This document shows, piece after piece, positions 1 to 9,106 of a stretch of DNA of 64,000 nt. This stretch comes from Phaeobacter sp. HF9A (lineage in GTDB: Bacteria > Pseudomonadota > Alphaproteobacteria > Rhodobacterales > Rhodobacteraceae). The stretch is taken from contig NZ_JAATOX010000003.1 of NCBI RefSeq assembly GCF_011806385.1, positions 23,813-87,812 on the forward strand, read 5' to 3'. The notes under the pieces are model-generated. The model was given only the letters and a program-made list of their open reading frames with translations. It ran no database searches and was not told where the DNA came from. Positions within the stretch are counted from its first letter, which is position 1. Every line of letters starts with the position of its first letter. Made by a program: the position numbers and the translations under genes.

Positions 1-1
1 T

Positions 2-619
2 CTGGTGCAGCGCGGGATCTACGCGCGGCTGATCGAGCGGCTGAAAGAGGTCACCGAGGCGATCAGGATCGGCGCAGGCGATCAGCCGGGGGTCAAGCTT
101 GGCCCGATCGTCTCCAAGGGCCAATATGACAAGATCCTTGGCTTTCTTGAGCGTGCCAAGGACAGCGGTGCCCGTTTGGTGACCGGGGGCGGCCGGGCCG
201 AGGGGTTCGAGGTGGGATATTACATCGCGCCGACCATCTATGCCGATGTGCCGTTGGACGCCGAAATCTGGCGCGAAGAGATCTTTGGTCCCGTGGTCTG
301 CCTCAATCCTTTTGACACCGAAGAAGAGGCGCTGCGGTTGGCGAATGACAGCCCCTATGGGCTGGCAGCGGCGGTGATGTCGGACGATTTGGAGCGCTGC
401 GACCGGGTGGCGGCCAAATTGCGTGCCGGTATCATCTGGATCAACTGCTCGCAGCCGACTTTCACGCAGGCGCCTTGGGGGGGCTACAAATCCTCGGGCA
501 TTGGCCGCGAGCTGGGGCGCGAAGGCTTTGATGCCTTTCTGGAAACCAAGCAGGTAACCCGCTTTGATCACAGCCAGACCTGGGGCTGGTATCTGGATGA
601 GGAGGAGGCAGGTCAATGA
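2..619 (+). CDS. Aldehyde dehydrogenase, C-terminal part (gene starts before window)
   Basis: NAD(P)-dependent aldehyde dehydrogenase oxidising an aldehyde to its acid. Only the last ~205 codons are inside the window, in the frame entering at base 2, so the catalytic cysteine region is missing. What is visible is the typical C-terminal part: GYYIAPTIYADV, then EEIFGPVVCL, the GLAAAVMSDD stretch and the terminal GGYKSSGIGRELGREG segment that closes the active site and the oligomerisation strand. The stop overlaps the next gene's ATG by 4 nt, so the two are translationally coupled. Co-transcription with an FAD amine-type oxidase two genes on suggests the pair converts an amine or amino acid through an aldehyde to an acid (PuuB/PuuC-like logic). 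The exact substrate cannot be read from this fragment. Confidence 0.9.
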   Translation: MVQRGIYARLIERLKEVTEAIRIGAGDQPGVKLGPIVSKGQYDKILGFLERAKDSGARLVTGGGRAEGFEVGYYIAPTIYADVPLDAEIWREEIFGPVVCLNPFDTEEEALRLANDSPYGLAAAVMSDDLERCDRVAAKLRAGIIWINCSQPTFTQAPWGGYKSSGIGRELGREGFDAFLETKQVTRFDHSQTWGWYLDEEEAGQ

Positions 620-1368
620 CGATGCCAACAGAGATCGCCGCCATCGTGCTCGCGGCGGGCAAGGGCACGCGGATGGGGTCTGACCTGCACAAGGTGCTGC
701 ATTCCCTTAATGGCAAGCCGCTGCTGGGCCATGTGCTGGACACGCTTGAGGGCATAGAGGCGGCGCGGCGGCTTGTCGTGGTCGGGGCCGGGCGCGAGCA
801 GATCACGGCGGCCTATCCCGCGCTGGATACTGTCGTTCAGGAGGAGCAGCTCGGCACCGGCCATGCGGTGCGGATCGCGGCCAAGGCGCTGGAGGGGTTT
901 CAGGGCACCGTGCTGGTGCTGTATGGCGACGTTCCGCTGGTCTCGGCGCGGACGATGGCGGCGCTCTGTGACACGATTGACGCGCAGACCGCCGTTGCGG
1001 TGCTGGGGTTCCACCCGCAGGATGCCGGGGCCTATGGGCGTCTGGTGACCGGGCCGGACGGAACATTGGAGCGGATTGTCGAATTCTCCGATGCCTCTGA
1101 TGCGGAGCGGGCGATTACCTTTTGCAATTCCGGCATTCTGGCGGTGCGGGCAGATGCGCTGTTTCAGCTTCTTCCCAGGATCCGCAACGACAATGCCAAG
1201 GGCGAATACTACCTCACCGATCTGGTGGGGCTGGCGCGACAGGCCGGGCACCGGGTTGCCACGGCCGAGGCCGATCCCTTCGAGGTGACCGGCGTCAATT
1301 CCCAGGCGGAACTGGCCGCGCTGGAACAGGCGTTGCAGGCGCGCAATGCGCCAAAGGGGGCATCGTGA
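616..1368 (+). CDS. GlmU-type nucleotidyltransferase domain protein (uridylyltransferase domain only)
   Basis: 250-residue sugar-phosphate nucleotidyltransferase. The N-terminus has the signature AAIVLAAGKGTRMGS (nucleotide-binding loop), followed by the QLGTGHAV block, LYGDVPL (metal-binding Asp) and NSGILAVRADAL, all as in the pyrophosphorylase domain of GlmU. Full GlmU is about 450 residues with a left-handed beta-helix acetyltransferase domain; that half is absent here. The protein ends cleanly and overlaps the next start (GTGA), so this is a natural short form, not a truncation. It would make a UDP-sugar from UTP and a sugar 1-phosphate, but the real substrate is open. Its place between an aldehyde dehydrogenase and an FAD oxidase is not explained by cell-wall synthesis, so it is probably a paralogue of the essential glmU. 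Confidence 0.85.
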   Translation: MTMPTEIAAIVLAAGKGTRMGSDLHKVLHSLNGKPLLGHVLDTLEGIEAARRLVVVGAGREQITAAYPALDTVVQEEQLGTGHAVRIAAKALEGFQGTVLVLYGDVPLVSARTMAALCDTIDAQTAVAVLGFHPQDAGAYGRLVTGPDGTLERIVEFSDASDAERAITFCNSGILAVRADALFQLLPRIRNDNAKGEYYLTDLVGLARQAGHRVATAEADPFEVTGVNSQAELAALEQALQARNAPKGAS

Positions 1369-2762
1369 AACTGGCCTCTCTGTCCTCGCGTTTCAACGAT
1401 ACTGTATTCACGCCCTATTGGCAGGAGACCGTCAGCGCGCGCAGGGATCTGCCCGCGCTGACGGGGGCGCACCGCTGCGATATCGCGGTGATCGGGGCAG
1501 GGTTTACCGGCCTGTGGAGCGCCTTGAAGGCGCGCGAACGGCATCCGAATGCGCGTATCATTGTGCTGGAGGCCCGACATCTGGCCGAAGCAGCCAGCGG
1601 TCGCAATGGCGGGTTTTCCGCGCCCAGTATCTCGCATGGGGTCGGCAATGCCGCCGCGCGCTGGCCCGATGAGGCCGAAGCGCTGGTGCGGCTGGGGCGG
1701 CAAAACCTCGACGATCTGGAGGCCGATCTGGTCACCTATGGTATCAAGGCCGAGTTCGAGCGCACCGGCAAGGTCAATGTGGCTGCCACCCCCTGGGAGG
1801 CCGAGGGGCTGCACGACATGCAGGCGACCTATGCCCGTTTCGGGGTCGAGGCCAAGGTGCTTTCCGGCGATGAACTGAAACGCCACCTGAACAGCCCGCG
1901 CTATCCTGCGGGCCTCTATGAGCCGAACTACGCCTACGTTAATCCGGCGCGGCTGGTGCATGGGCTGGCAGAGGCCTGCCTGCGGGGCGGTGTGTCGATC
2001 CATCAGGACAGTCCCGTGTCTGCCATCACGCCGGACGGGGACGGGGTGAGCCTGACGACGCCGCGGGGCGCGTTGCGCGCGGGCAAGGTCGTCATGGCGA
2101 CCAATGCCGACCTGCCCATCCTGCGCCGTCTGCGGCCCGCCATCGTGCCGATCTTCGACTATACGATCATGACAGAGCCACTGAGCGATGCGCAATTGGA
2201 GTCGATCGGTTGGCAGGGGCGCTATGGCGTGGCTGATTGTGGCAATCAGTTCCACTACAGCCGCAAGACGGCGGACAACCGCATCCTCTGGGGCGGCTAT
2301 GATGCGATCTATCACCGCGGATCCAGACGCGATGCGCAGCTTTTGAACCGGGCGCAATCCTATGCGCGGCTTGAGGCAAACTTCCTGGAGGCCTTTCCCA
2401 GCCTGTCGGGCGTGACCTTCAGCCATGCCTGGGGCGGCATCATCGACACCTCTGCGCGGCTGACTTTTTTCACCGGCACCGCGCTGGGCGGGCGTCTGGC
2501 CTATGCGATGGGCTTTACCGGGCAGGGGGTCACGGCTTCCCGCTTTGCCGCGCTGACGATGTTGGATCTGCTGGACGGCGAGGAGACCGAGCGCACGCAG
2601 CTGCGGATGAGCCGCAAGCGACCGTTTCCCTTTCCGCCGGAACCGTTGCGCGGCCTTGCGATCAAGGTCGCCCAATCTCACCTCGCGCGGGAGGATCTGA
2701 CCGGCAAGCGGTCGATGCTGCTGCGTCTTATGGACCGGGCCGGGATCGGCTTTGGGTCGTGA
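1365..2762 (+). CDS. FAD-dependent oxidoreductase, DadA/PuuB type
   Basis: 465-residue flavin amine/amino-acid oxidase. Residues about 35-65 form the Rossmann FAD site (DIAVIGAGFTGLWSAL, then IIVLEA), followed by the GRNGGF loop common to gamma-glutamylputrescine oxidases and related enzymes. Near the C-terminus the segment AYAMGFTGQGVTASR is the second FAD contact. The start is taken as GTG at 1365 because it overlaps the upstream stop as GTGA and yields the normal N-terminus (KLASLSSRFND, then TPYW). Family knowledge: such enzymes deaminate gamma-glutamyl-amines or amino acids with release of an aldehyde, which fits the upstream aldehyde dehydrogenase. The divergent cluster to the right hydrolyses gamma-glutamyl compounds, so a shared gamma-glutamyl amine theme is plausible but inferred. 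Confidence 0.85.
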   Translation: MKLASLSSRFNDTVFTPYWQETVSARRDLPALTGAHRCDIAVIGAGFTGLWSALKARERHPNARIIVLEARHLAEAASGRNGGFSAPSISHGVGNAAARWPDEAEALVRLGRQNLDDLEADLVTYGIKAEFERTGKVNVAATPWEAEGLHDMQATYARFGVEAKVLSGDELKRHLNSPRYPAGLYEPNYAYVNPARLVHGLAEACLRGGVSIHQDSPVSAITPDGDGVSLTTPRGALRAGKVVMATNADLPILRRLRPAIVPIFDYTIMTEPLSDAQLESIGWQGRYGVADCGNQFHYSRKTADNRILWGGYDAIYHRGSRRDAQLLNRAQSYARLEANFLEAFPSLSGVTFSHAWGGIIDTSARLTFFTGTALGGRLAYAMGFTGQGVTASRFAALTMLDLLDGEETERTQLRMSRKRPFPFPPEPLRGLAIKVAQSHLAREDLTGKRSMLLRLMDRAGIGFGS

Positions 2763-2792
2763 TCGCAAGAAGTTCAGAAGGCAAAGGTAGAT

Positions 2793-3152
2793 ATGAGCAA
2801 ATCTCCCAACCATGTTGTCGCGTTTGACGCTGGGGATCTGGCCCCGGCCGAGACCTGCGTCGAGGACCCCAAACTGGTCGATACACCCTATCGCAGCAAA
2901 AGCTGGCGGCATTTTCAGAACGCGGAGAAGGGCGCGCTTGCCGGGATCTGGGAAGCGGAGCCGCATCTGGAGCGCTGCGACTGCGATTATGACGAGCTGT
3001 GCCACATCCTGGAGGGGCGTGTCCGCCTGACCGATGCCGAGGGCCATGCGCGTGAATTCGGGCCGGGTGACAGCTTTGTCGTGGCGGCTGGTTTTTCCGG
3101 GACCTGGGAAAACCTGACGCCGGTGCGCAAGGTGTTTTTTATCCTGTCGTGA
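2793..3152 (+). CDS. Cupin-domain protein
   Basis: 119-residue single-domain cupin (cupin_3/EutQ-like). The C-terminal half holds the two cupin motifs: DYDELCHILEGRVRLTD and FGPGDSFVVAAGFSGTWE. It lacks the full metal-binding histidine set of classical cupins, as is common in this subgroup. It is the last gene of the plus-strand cluster, 30 bp after the FAD oxidase, and GGCAAAGG ahead of the ATG is a fair ribosome binding site. Homologous small cupins often accompany amine catabolism genes, where their role is unsettled; binding or stabilisation of a metabolite is a guess. Confidence 0.8.
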   Translation: MSKSPNHVVAFDAGDLAPAETCVEDPKLVDTPYRSKSWRHFQNAEKGALAGIWEAEPHLERCDCDYDELCHILEGRVRLTDAEGHAREFGPGDSFVVAAGFSGTWENLTPVRKVFFILS

Positions 3153-3155
3153 AGA

Positions 3156-3185
3156 GGATCGCATACGCCCAGGCGCATGCGATCC
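3156..3185. terminator. Hairpin after the cupin gene
   Basis: Perfect 9-bp inverted repeat (GGATCGCAT / ATGCGATCC) starting 4 bp after the cupin stop, with a GC-rich loop. There is no good U-tract, so it may be a factor-dependent terminator or mRNA-stabilising hairpin. Confidence 0.5.
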
Positions 3186-3206
3186 TTGCAAGGGGCGGCG
3201 TTCTGT

Positions 3207-3231
3207 CGTCCCGGCGTGGCAGGCCGGGACG
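3207..3231. terminator. Hairpin between convergent operons
   Basis: 9-bp stem CGTCCCGGC / GCCGGGACG with a 7-nt loop, 13 bp past the stop of the minus-strand M20 peptidase gene. It lies where the two convergent operons meet and probably ends the minus-strand transcript. The U-tract is poor. Confidence 0.5.
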
Positions 3232-3243
3232 ATGGGCCAGCGC

Positions 3244-4671
3244 TCAGACGGGCCCGGCGCGTTTCAGCAGTGCTTTGGCGGCGGCGTCCGAGGCGTTCAG
3301 GGTGCCGATGTCCCAGAACACACCCGCCATCACCCGCAGCGCATCGCGGCAGACCGGTTTCAGCACATGTTCATTCGGCGCATGCTGCGAACAGCCGCGA
3401 TAGGAATGCGGCACCCAGATGGTGGGCAGCTCCAGAATATCGGTGAAACTGTCGTTGGGCAGGGAGCCGGCCAGGTTTGGAAGCACATGCAGATCACCAG
3501 CCGTCGCGCGGATCGAATTGCCCACGAATTGCGCCCAGGGATGATTGGGATCAAGCCGAGTGGCGGCAAAGAACCCCCGGTCGAGGTTGCGGATTTCGAC
3601 CTTTTGGAAGCCATGCGCATCGAGGTGACGGCGCAGCGCCGGGATCACGGCTTCGGGATCGGTGCCAACCACATAGCGCAGCTGACAGGTCGCCCGCGCC
3701 CAGCCGGAAATCGCGTTCACCGGCGCCTCTGGCACGCCAGAGACCATCGCGAGCACGGTGAAACTGTTCCAGCCAAAGGCGCGCTCCGCCGGGGTCAGCC
3801 CCTCTTCGCCCCAGTCGGGGTTCACCTCGGGACCCTGGCCTCCGGCGACGGGCAGATCCTTGAGCGCGGCACGCACGCTGTCGGTCAGGCTGTCGGGGCG
3901 CCATTCCGGCACTTTGATCTGGCCGCGCACATCGGTGATACAGGCCAGCGCATGGGCCAGGATCATCGCCGGATCGGACAGCAGCCCGCCCCAGTTTCCG
4001 GAGTGATGCGCACCCTCGTGGGTTTCCACCACCAGATCAAAGGTGGTGCCACCACGCGACCCCATGAACATGGTCGGCACATCCGGTTGCAGCCGTGGCC
4101 CGTCGGAGGCGATCAGCACATCGGCGCTGAGCCGGTCCTTATAGGCCCTGAAGACCTCCGGCAGACCGACAGAGCCGACTTCTTCGCTCATTTCCAACAC
4201 GATCCTTGTGTTGAAACCAAGATGCCCGCGCTCCGCCAGCACCGCTTCAAGGGCGGCGATATTGACCAGATGCTGGCCCTTGTTGTCGGCGGTGCCGCGC
4301 CCGTAGAGACGCTCGCCTTCTTCGACGATCTCCCAGGGCGAGAGCCCCTCGCGCCACATCTCGTCCTGGCCCAGAACCGCGTCGCCGTGGCCATAGGTCA
4401 GGATGGTGGGCAGATCTTCGCCCTCGCGGCGTTCGCCGATCAGCAGCGGGCCGCCGCGCGGGTCCGGGTTCGCCAGGATTTCGCAGGTGAACCCCAGCGC
4501 GGTCAGCCGCGGCAGCATCGCCTCGGTCAGGTAGCGCAGGCATTCGGCGCGGGCCTCTGGGGCGTCGCTCTGGCTTTCGCTGCGGTAGGTCACCAGATCG
4601 GCAAGTTCGGATTGAAAGGCTCCGGTTTCAAAATACTCGGTCACGCGGGAAATGGCGGCGTCGCGGGTCAT
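3244..4671 (-). CDS. M20 family metallopeptidase
   Basis: 475-residue zinc aminoacylase/carboxypeptidase-type hydrolase. Metal-binding motifs are in order: YGHGDAV near residue 90 (His-x-Asp), the RGTADNKGQ Asp bridge, EMSEEVGSVG (the catalytic Glu followed by the metal-binding Glu) and the terminal VPHSYRGCSQHAPNEH with the last His ligand. A dimerisation insert lies between. It is the last gene of the operon, and its ATG overlaps the gamma-glutamyltransferase stop (ATGA). With that enzyme upstream and a peptide importer before it, the likely role is cleavage of imported dipeptides such as the Cys-Gly or aminoacyl products left after gamma-glutamyl removal. The exact peptide is not determined. 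Confidence 0.9.
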   Translation of the reverse strand: MTRDAAISRVTEYFETGAFQSELADLVTYRSESQSDAPEARAECLRYLTEAMLPRLTALGFTCEILANPDPRGGPLLIGERREGEDLPTILTYGHGDAVLGQDEMWREGLSPWEIVEEGERLYGRGTADNKGQHLVNIAALEAVLAERGHLGFNTRIVLEMSEEVGSVGLPEVFRAYKDRLSADVLIASDGPRLQPDVPTMFMGSRGGTTFDLVVETHEGAHHSGNWGGLLSDPAMILAHALACITDVRGQIKVPEWRPDSLTDSVRAALKDLPVAGGQGPEVNPDWGEEGLTPAERAFGWNSFTVLAMVSGVPEAPVNAISGWARATCQLRYVVGTDPEAVIPALRRHLDAHGFQKVEIRNLDRGFFAATRLDPNHPWAQFVGNSIRATAGDLHVLPNLAGSLPNDSFTDILELPTIWVPHSYRGCSQHAPNEHVLKPVCRDALRVMAGVFWDIGTLNASDAAAKALLKRAGPV

Positions 4672-6233
4672 TGGTCGTCCTCGGGTATTGCGTCGCCCCA
4701 GGGCGACATGATTTCGGTGCAGCCACTGTTCAGGCCGTCTTTGCGCATCACGCCCGCCGGGCAGGCAAAGGCATAGGGCGAGACAGTGCGGCGGGTACTG
4801 CGCGTGGGTTTTTCCTCGGCAAGGGCGGCCAGAACCTCTGCGGGCAGGGTCTCGTCCGCGATGATCTCTGCGCCGCCGGACATGTCGATGCGCGGGGTGT
4901 GAAACGCCTGTTCCACATCCATGCCGCCATCAACGACAAAGGAGGCCAGCTGCGACACCGCAGAGACGATCTTGCGCCCGCCGGACGCGCCAAAGGCAAA
5001 GCGCGTATTGCCCTGCGCGCCGAGCACCGGGCAGACGTTCATCAGGCAGGCCTTGTTCGGCGCCAGCGAGTTCGGGCGGCCCTGTTCCGGGTCAAACCAC
5101 ATGATGCCGTTGTTCATCAGAAAGCCGGTTGCGGGCGATACCACCCGGCTGCCGAAGATCGAAAGCAGCGTCTGGGTGTGGCTGACCATATTGCCGGCGC
5201 GGTCCACCACCGAGAAATGCGTGGTGCAGCCCGGGGCTTCGGGCACTTCGCCGGTATCGCCCATCTTGCCGAGCCGTTCCGCATAGGCCTGATCCAGCGC
5301 GCGGGCGTAGGCAACATAGGTGGAGGACGGGGTTGAGAGGTCGGCTGTCTCCAGCTGCTCCATCACCCGCGCAAAGGTCGGCCCCGCGGTCAGCCCCGGC
5401 ATCACATGGAGCCGGGCATCGCGGTAATCGACGGCGCGGGCGGCGCCCGTCCAGGCGCGGTATCCGGCCAGATCCTGCGCCGAAAGGCAACCGCCCTTGT
5501 CCTGCACGTCCTGTGCCAGAGCTTGGGCCAGATCGCCTTCGTAAAAGCCGCGCGCGCCGGTCTCGGCCAGATGCGCGAGCGAGGCGGCCATGCGGCTCTG
5601 ATCAAGGCGATTATCAGGAATGGCGGTCCAGCCGGAGCCCTTGGGCCAGGTGCCATCGTCAAGGAACAGCGCCGCAGCATCCGGGTCGCGGGCCAGGTTG
5701 CGCGCGGTGGAGGCGATCAGCAGGGCGGCGTACCAATCGACCAGCATGCCTTCGCGGGCATAGCCAACAGCCGGGGCCAGCAGCTCCGCCCAGGGCATCC
5801 GCCCCCAGCGGGCATGCGCCTGACCCAGACCATCGACGGTGCCGGGCACGGCGATGGCCGTGGCGCCCTCGACGTTGCGATCCTCGACCACCCGTTCCCA
5901 GGGAAAGAGATCCCCGGCCTTGCCATCGCCAGAGAGCGGATAGTCAGAAATCTTCAACCCCTTGGGCGAGCGCATGCCGAAGTTGATCGCAACAGCCTCG
6001 CCGGTGTCAGCGCGCCAATGGACGGCGGCACCGCCACCGGCGGGTCCGCTCATCCAAGGCTCCAGCACCCCGACAACAAAGGAGGTCGCCACGGCCGCAT
6101 CCACCGCATCGCCGCCCGCGCGCAGCACCGCGGCACCGGCCTCGGCGGCCTGACGGTGCTGAGAGGCCACAACCCCGCCGGCGGTTTCGATCACATGCTT
6201 GCGGGTGCGCTGGGTTCTGGAGAGTGCGCTCAT
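4668..6233 (-). CDS. Gamma-glutamyltransferase family protein
   Basis: 521-residue Ntn-hydrolase of the gamma-glutamyltransferase family. The N-terminal block ETAGGVVASQHRQAAEAG and the GGDAVDAAVATSF segment are typical, and the autoprocessing Thr lies in TTHFSVVDRAGNMVSHTQT, with the T-T-H-F start of the small subunit. The later FGSRVVSPATGFLMNN and FGASGGRKIVSAV loops bind substrate. The start at 6233 (MSALSRTQR) overlaps the stop of the ABC ATPase gene as ATGA and is preferred over an upstream ATG. No signal peptide is seen, so it would act in the cytoplasm on imported gamma-glutamyl peptides. Some family members are cephalosporin or glutaryl acylases, so substrate class is not certain. 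Confidence 0.88.
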   Translation of the reverse strand: MSALSRTQRTRKHVIETAGGVVASQHRQAAEAGAAVLRAGGDAVDAAVATSFVVGVLEPWMSGPAGGGAAVHWRADTGEAVAINFGMRSPKGLKISDYPLSGDGKAGDLFPWERVVEDRNVEGATAIAVPGTVDGLGQAHARWGRMPWAELLAPAVGYAREGMLVDWYAALLIASTARNLARDPDAAALFLDDGTWPKGSGWTAIPDNRLDQSRMAASLAHLAETGARGFYEGDLAQALAQDVQDKGGCLSAQDLAGYRAWTGAARAVDYRDARLHVMPGLTAGPTFARVMEQLETADLSTPSSTYVAYARALDQAYAERLGKMGDTGEVPEAPGCTTHFSVVDRAGNMVSHTQTLLSIFGSRVVSPATGFLMNNGIMWFDPEQGRPNSLAPNKACLMNVCPVLGAQGNTRFAFGASGGRKIVSAVSQLASFVVDGGMDVEQAFHTPRIDMSGGAEIIADETLPAEVLAALAEEKPTRSTRRTVSPYAFACPAGVMRKDGLNSGCTEIMSPWGDAIPEDDQ

Positions 6234-7213
6234 GCGGCATCCTTTTGCGTCATTGGGCTTTTGGGGTCCTGAAGGTGGCATTCCACGCGGCCATGCGGGG
6301 TCTGTATCGGACGCGGTGCGACTGTTTTGCAGTGCTCCGTCGCCAGCGGGCAGCGCGGGTGAAAGGCGCAGCCGGAGGGCGGGTCGATCGGGTTGGGATA
6401 GGCGGTGCCAAGCGCGGTTTCCGGCACGCCCAGCCCCGGTTCCGGGGTCAATACGGAGCTTAGCAGCGCTTTTGTGTAGGGGTGCTTGGGCGCTTCGAAC
6501 AACTCTGCCACCGGGGCTTCTTCGACGATGCGGCCCAGATACATCACCGCCACCCGGGTGGCGAGATGTTCAACCACCGCAAGGTCATGGCTGATGAACA
6601 GGTAGGTCAGGCCGAATTCGCGGCGCAGATCGCCCAAGAGGTTGAGGATCTGGCTTTGAACCGAGACATCAAGCGCCGATGTGGGTTCGTCGCAGATCAC
6701 GATCTCGGGTCGCATCACCAGCGCGCGGGCGATCGCCACCCGTTGGCGCTGGCCGCCGGACATCTGGCTGGGATAGGTGTTCATCACCCGTTGCGGCAGC
6801 CCGACGATATCCAGGATGTCCTTCACCGCCTTGGTCTGGCTGGCGGTGTCCCCGATCTTGTGCACCCGCAAGGGCAGGGAGACGATGTCATAGATCGACT
6901 TGCGCGGATTGAGCGAGGAATAGGGGTCCTGAAAGATCGGCTGAAGCCGCCCGGCAAGCGCGCGCCGGTCCAGGTTGTCCATCGACACGCCTTCGACGAG
7001 CACCTGACCGGCGGAGGGTTTTTCCAGCCCCAGCAGCAGCTTGGCCAAGGTGGACTTGCCGCAGCCGGATTCCCCGACCAGCCCCAGCACCTCGCCCTTG
7101 CCGAGCGACAGCGACACGTCGTTGACGGCGGTCAAGGGTTTGGGGGTGCCAAACAGGCCCTGCTTGACCTGATAGGTCTTTCTTACCTGGTCCAGGGTCA
7201 GAACATCACTCAT
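6230..7213 (-). CDS. Peptide ABC transporter ATP-binding protein (OppF/DppF type)
   Basis: 327-residue ATPase subunit. Walker A is [12 protein letters not shown], the ABC signature is [15 protein letters not shown], and Walker B is [13 protein letters not shown]. The C-terminal oligopeptide/dipeptide extension carries the cysteine pattern [14 protein letters not shown], which in this subfamily binds an Fe-S cluster or metal. The start MSDVLTLDQ at 7213 overlaps the stop of the preceding ATPase gene (ATGA). It pairs with the OppD-type protein to drive import through the two permeases upstream in the same operon. Confidence 0.93.
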   Translation of the reverse strand: MSDVLTLDQVRKTYQVKQGLFGTPKPLTAVNDVSLSLGKGEVLGLVGESGCGKSTLAKLLLGLEKPSAGQVLVEGVSMDNLDRRALAGRLQPIFQDPYSSLNPRKSIYDIVSLPLRVHKIGDTASQTKAVKDILDIVGLPQRVMNTYPSQMSGGQRQRVAIARALVMRPEIVICDEPTSALDVSVQSQILNLLGDLRREFGLTYLFISHDLAVVEHLATRVAVMYLGRIVEEAPVAELFEAPKHPYTKALLSSVLTPEPGLGVPETALGTAYPNPIDPPSGCAFHPRCPLATEHCKTVAPRPIQTPHGRVECHLQDPKSPMTQKDAA

Positions 7214-8205
7214 GCGAGCTCTCCTTCTGCGGATAACGCCCCGTCGGCGTGAACGCATTTGAACGCGTGGCTGTCATCCCCCCGGAGCGGGATGGGGCCG
7301 CGGCAGTCGGCGCTGGCATGGGCGCAGCGGGTGCGGAAGACGCAGCCGCTGACATCGCCGATCAGCGATGGCACGATGCCCGGAATGGTGCCAAGCGGGG
7401 CGCCGCGTTCGGTCTTGCCCGGTTGCGGGATGCAGCGCAGCAGGCCGCGCGTGTGGGGGTGGCTGGGCGCGGAAAAGACCTCGGCGGCGGGGCCGGTCTC
7501 GACCAGCCCGCCCGCATACATCACCGCCACTTTGTCGGCGACCCGGGCGACGACGCCGAGATCATGGGTGATCAGGATCATCGCCATGTTCATCTCGCGG
7601 GTCAGATCCACCAGAAGACGCAGGATCTGCGCCTGGATGGTCACATCCAGCGCGGTCGTCGGCTCGTCCGCAATCAGCAGATCCGGTTCGCACATCAGCG
7701 CCAAGGCGATCATGACCCGCTGGCGCAGACCGCCGGACAATTGATGCGGATATTGCGACAGGCGGCTTTCGGCGGCGGTGATGCCGACTTTTTCCAGCAG
7801 CTCCACCGCGCGCGCCCGTGCTGCCGCCTTGCTGACCTTGCGGTGCAGCAGGAGCGTCTCTGTCAGCTGATCGCCGATGGTATAGGCCGGGTTGAGCGAG
7901 GTCATCGGTTCCTGAAAGATCATCGCCATCCGGTTGCCGCGCAGATCGCGCATCACCCGGCGATTGGCCTTTTGCAGGTCGATAGTGTCAAACCGCATCT
8001 CGTCGGCCTGACATTTGATCGTCTTGCTCAGAAGCCCCATCACCGCCAGCGAGGTCAGGGATTTTCCCGATCCGCTTTCGCCAACGATAGAGAGGGTCTC
8101 GCCCCTCTTGAGGTCGAAATCAATGCCACGCACCGCGTGCAGCGTACCGCTGCCGGTGGGGATGCTCAGGGTCAGGTTCTTTACGGAAAGAAGCGCATCA
8201 GTCAT
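7210..8205 (-). CDS. Peptide ABC transporter ATP-binding protein (OppD/DppD type)
   Basis: 331-residue ATPase subunit. Motifs: [12 protein letters not shown] (Walker A), [15 protein letters not shown] (signature), [13 protein letters not shown] (Walker B). A C-terminal oligopeptide-transporter domain carries [14 protein letters not shown]. It stands 3 bp downstream of the second permease gene. Heterodimer with the following ATPase is expected from the family. Confidence 0.93.
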   Translation of the reverse strand: MTDALLSVKNLTLSIPTGSGTLHAVRGIDFDLKRGETLSIVGESGSGKSLTSLAVMGLLSKTIKCQADEMRFDTIDLQKANRRVMRDLRGNRMAMIFQEPMTSLNPAYTIGDQLTETLLLHRKVSKAAARARAVELLEKVGITAAESRLSQYPHQLSGGLRQRVMIALALMCEPDLLIADEPTTALDVTIQAQILRLLVDLTREMNMAMILITHDLGVVARVADKVAVMYAGGLVETGPAAEVFSAPSHPHTRGLLRCIPQPGKTERGAPLGTIPGIVPSLIGDVSGCVFRTRCAHASADCRGPIPLRGDDSHAFKCVHADGALSAEGELA

Positions 8206-8208
8206 GGG

Positions 8209-9105
8209 TCAGCTCCGTCCTTCGGGGGCGGTGACGTCGCGCAGACCATCGCCCATCAGATTGATCGCCAGCACCAGCACAAAGAGCACGGCCCCGGGGA
8301 TGAGCACGAGCCAGGGCTCGAACAGCATCATGTTCTTGCCCTCGGAGACCATCAGGCCCCAGGAGGGGGTCGGAGGCTGCACGCCAAGGCCGAGGAAGCT
8401 GAGCGCCGCTTCCAGCAGGATCGCATGGGCCATCTCCAGCGTGATCACCACGATCAGGTTGTTGAAGATATTCGGCATGATCTCTGTCAGCAGAATGCGC
8501 GGGGTGGAGGCACCGATCACCTGCGCGGCGGCCACGTAGTCCCGGCGGCTGACTTGCAGGGTGGAGGCGCGCATCACCACGGCGAAACGGTCCCACAGCA
8601 GCAGGCCCAGCACGCAGACCACCACGGTGAGGGAGCCACCAAGGATGGCAACCACCGCCAGCGCCACCAGCACCACCGGCATGGCGAGGCGCACATTGAT
8701 GAGGAAGGTGACAAAGGCATCGACCTTGCCGCCGAAATACCCGGCGCAGACCCCCATGGTGGTGCCGATCAGGCCGGAAATCAGCGCCGCAATCGAGCCG
8801 ATCAGCAGCGAGACACGGGCGCCGTAGATCAGGCGCGACAGGTAGTCCCGTCCCAGGTGATCGGTGCCCAGCGGGTGCTCCCAGCTGCCGCCCATAAAGA
8901 CGGGGGGCACCATGCGGTTCATCAGGCTCTGCGCGTAGGGATCATGCGGCGCAAGCACGGGCGCGAACAGGGCGATGAGCACCAGCAGGCCAACTACGAT
9001 CAGGCCAAAGAGCAGCCCCTTGTGGCCGAAGGCCCGCATCCTGAGTATTTGGCGGGGCGTGGGGCCGTGGATTTCTTGTGAGAGCGGATCAGCAGCGTCA
9101 GTCAC
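8209..9105 (-). CDS. Peptide ABC transporter permease (OppC/DppC type)
   Basis: 298-residue inner-membrane permease with an N-terminal helix (LLFGLIVVGLLVLIALFAP) and a five-helix BPD_transp_1 core; the EAA-type loop is around SFLGLGVQPPTPSWG. The GTG at 9105 is chosen as start because GGAG lies 8 nt upstream; a longer frame from a TTG at 9132 would overlap the previous gene more deeply. It forms the translocation pore with the OppB-type permease. Confidence 0.9.
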   Translation of the reverse strand: MTDAADPLSQEIHGPTPRQILRMRAFGHKGLLFGLIVVGLLVLIALFAPVLAPHDPYAQSLMNRMVPPVFMGGSWEHPLGTDHLGRDYLSRLIYGARVSLLIGSIAALISGLIGTTMGVCAGYFGGKVDAFVTFLINVRLAMPVVLVALAVVAILGGSLTVVVCVLGLLLWDRFAVVMRASTLQVSRRDYVAAAQVIGASTPRILLTEIMPNIFNNLIVVITLEMAHAILLEAALSFLGLGVQPPTPSWGLMVSEGKNMMLFEPWLVLIPGAVLFVLVLAINLMGDGLRDVTAPEGRS

Positions 9106-9106
9106 G

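Noticed and set aside
616..1368. Truncated glmU pseudogene
   Set aside because: The domain is complete, ends cleanly and is translationally coupled on both sides, so it is a natural single-domain protein.
7249..9081. Long plus-strand frame of about 610 codons
   Set aside because: It is antisense to three transporter genes with clear motifs and has His/Gln/Gly-rich composition typical of a shadow frame. The same holds for the long antisense frames at 1209-3191 and 13086-16103.
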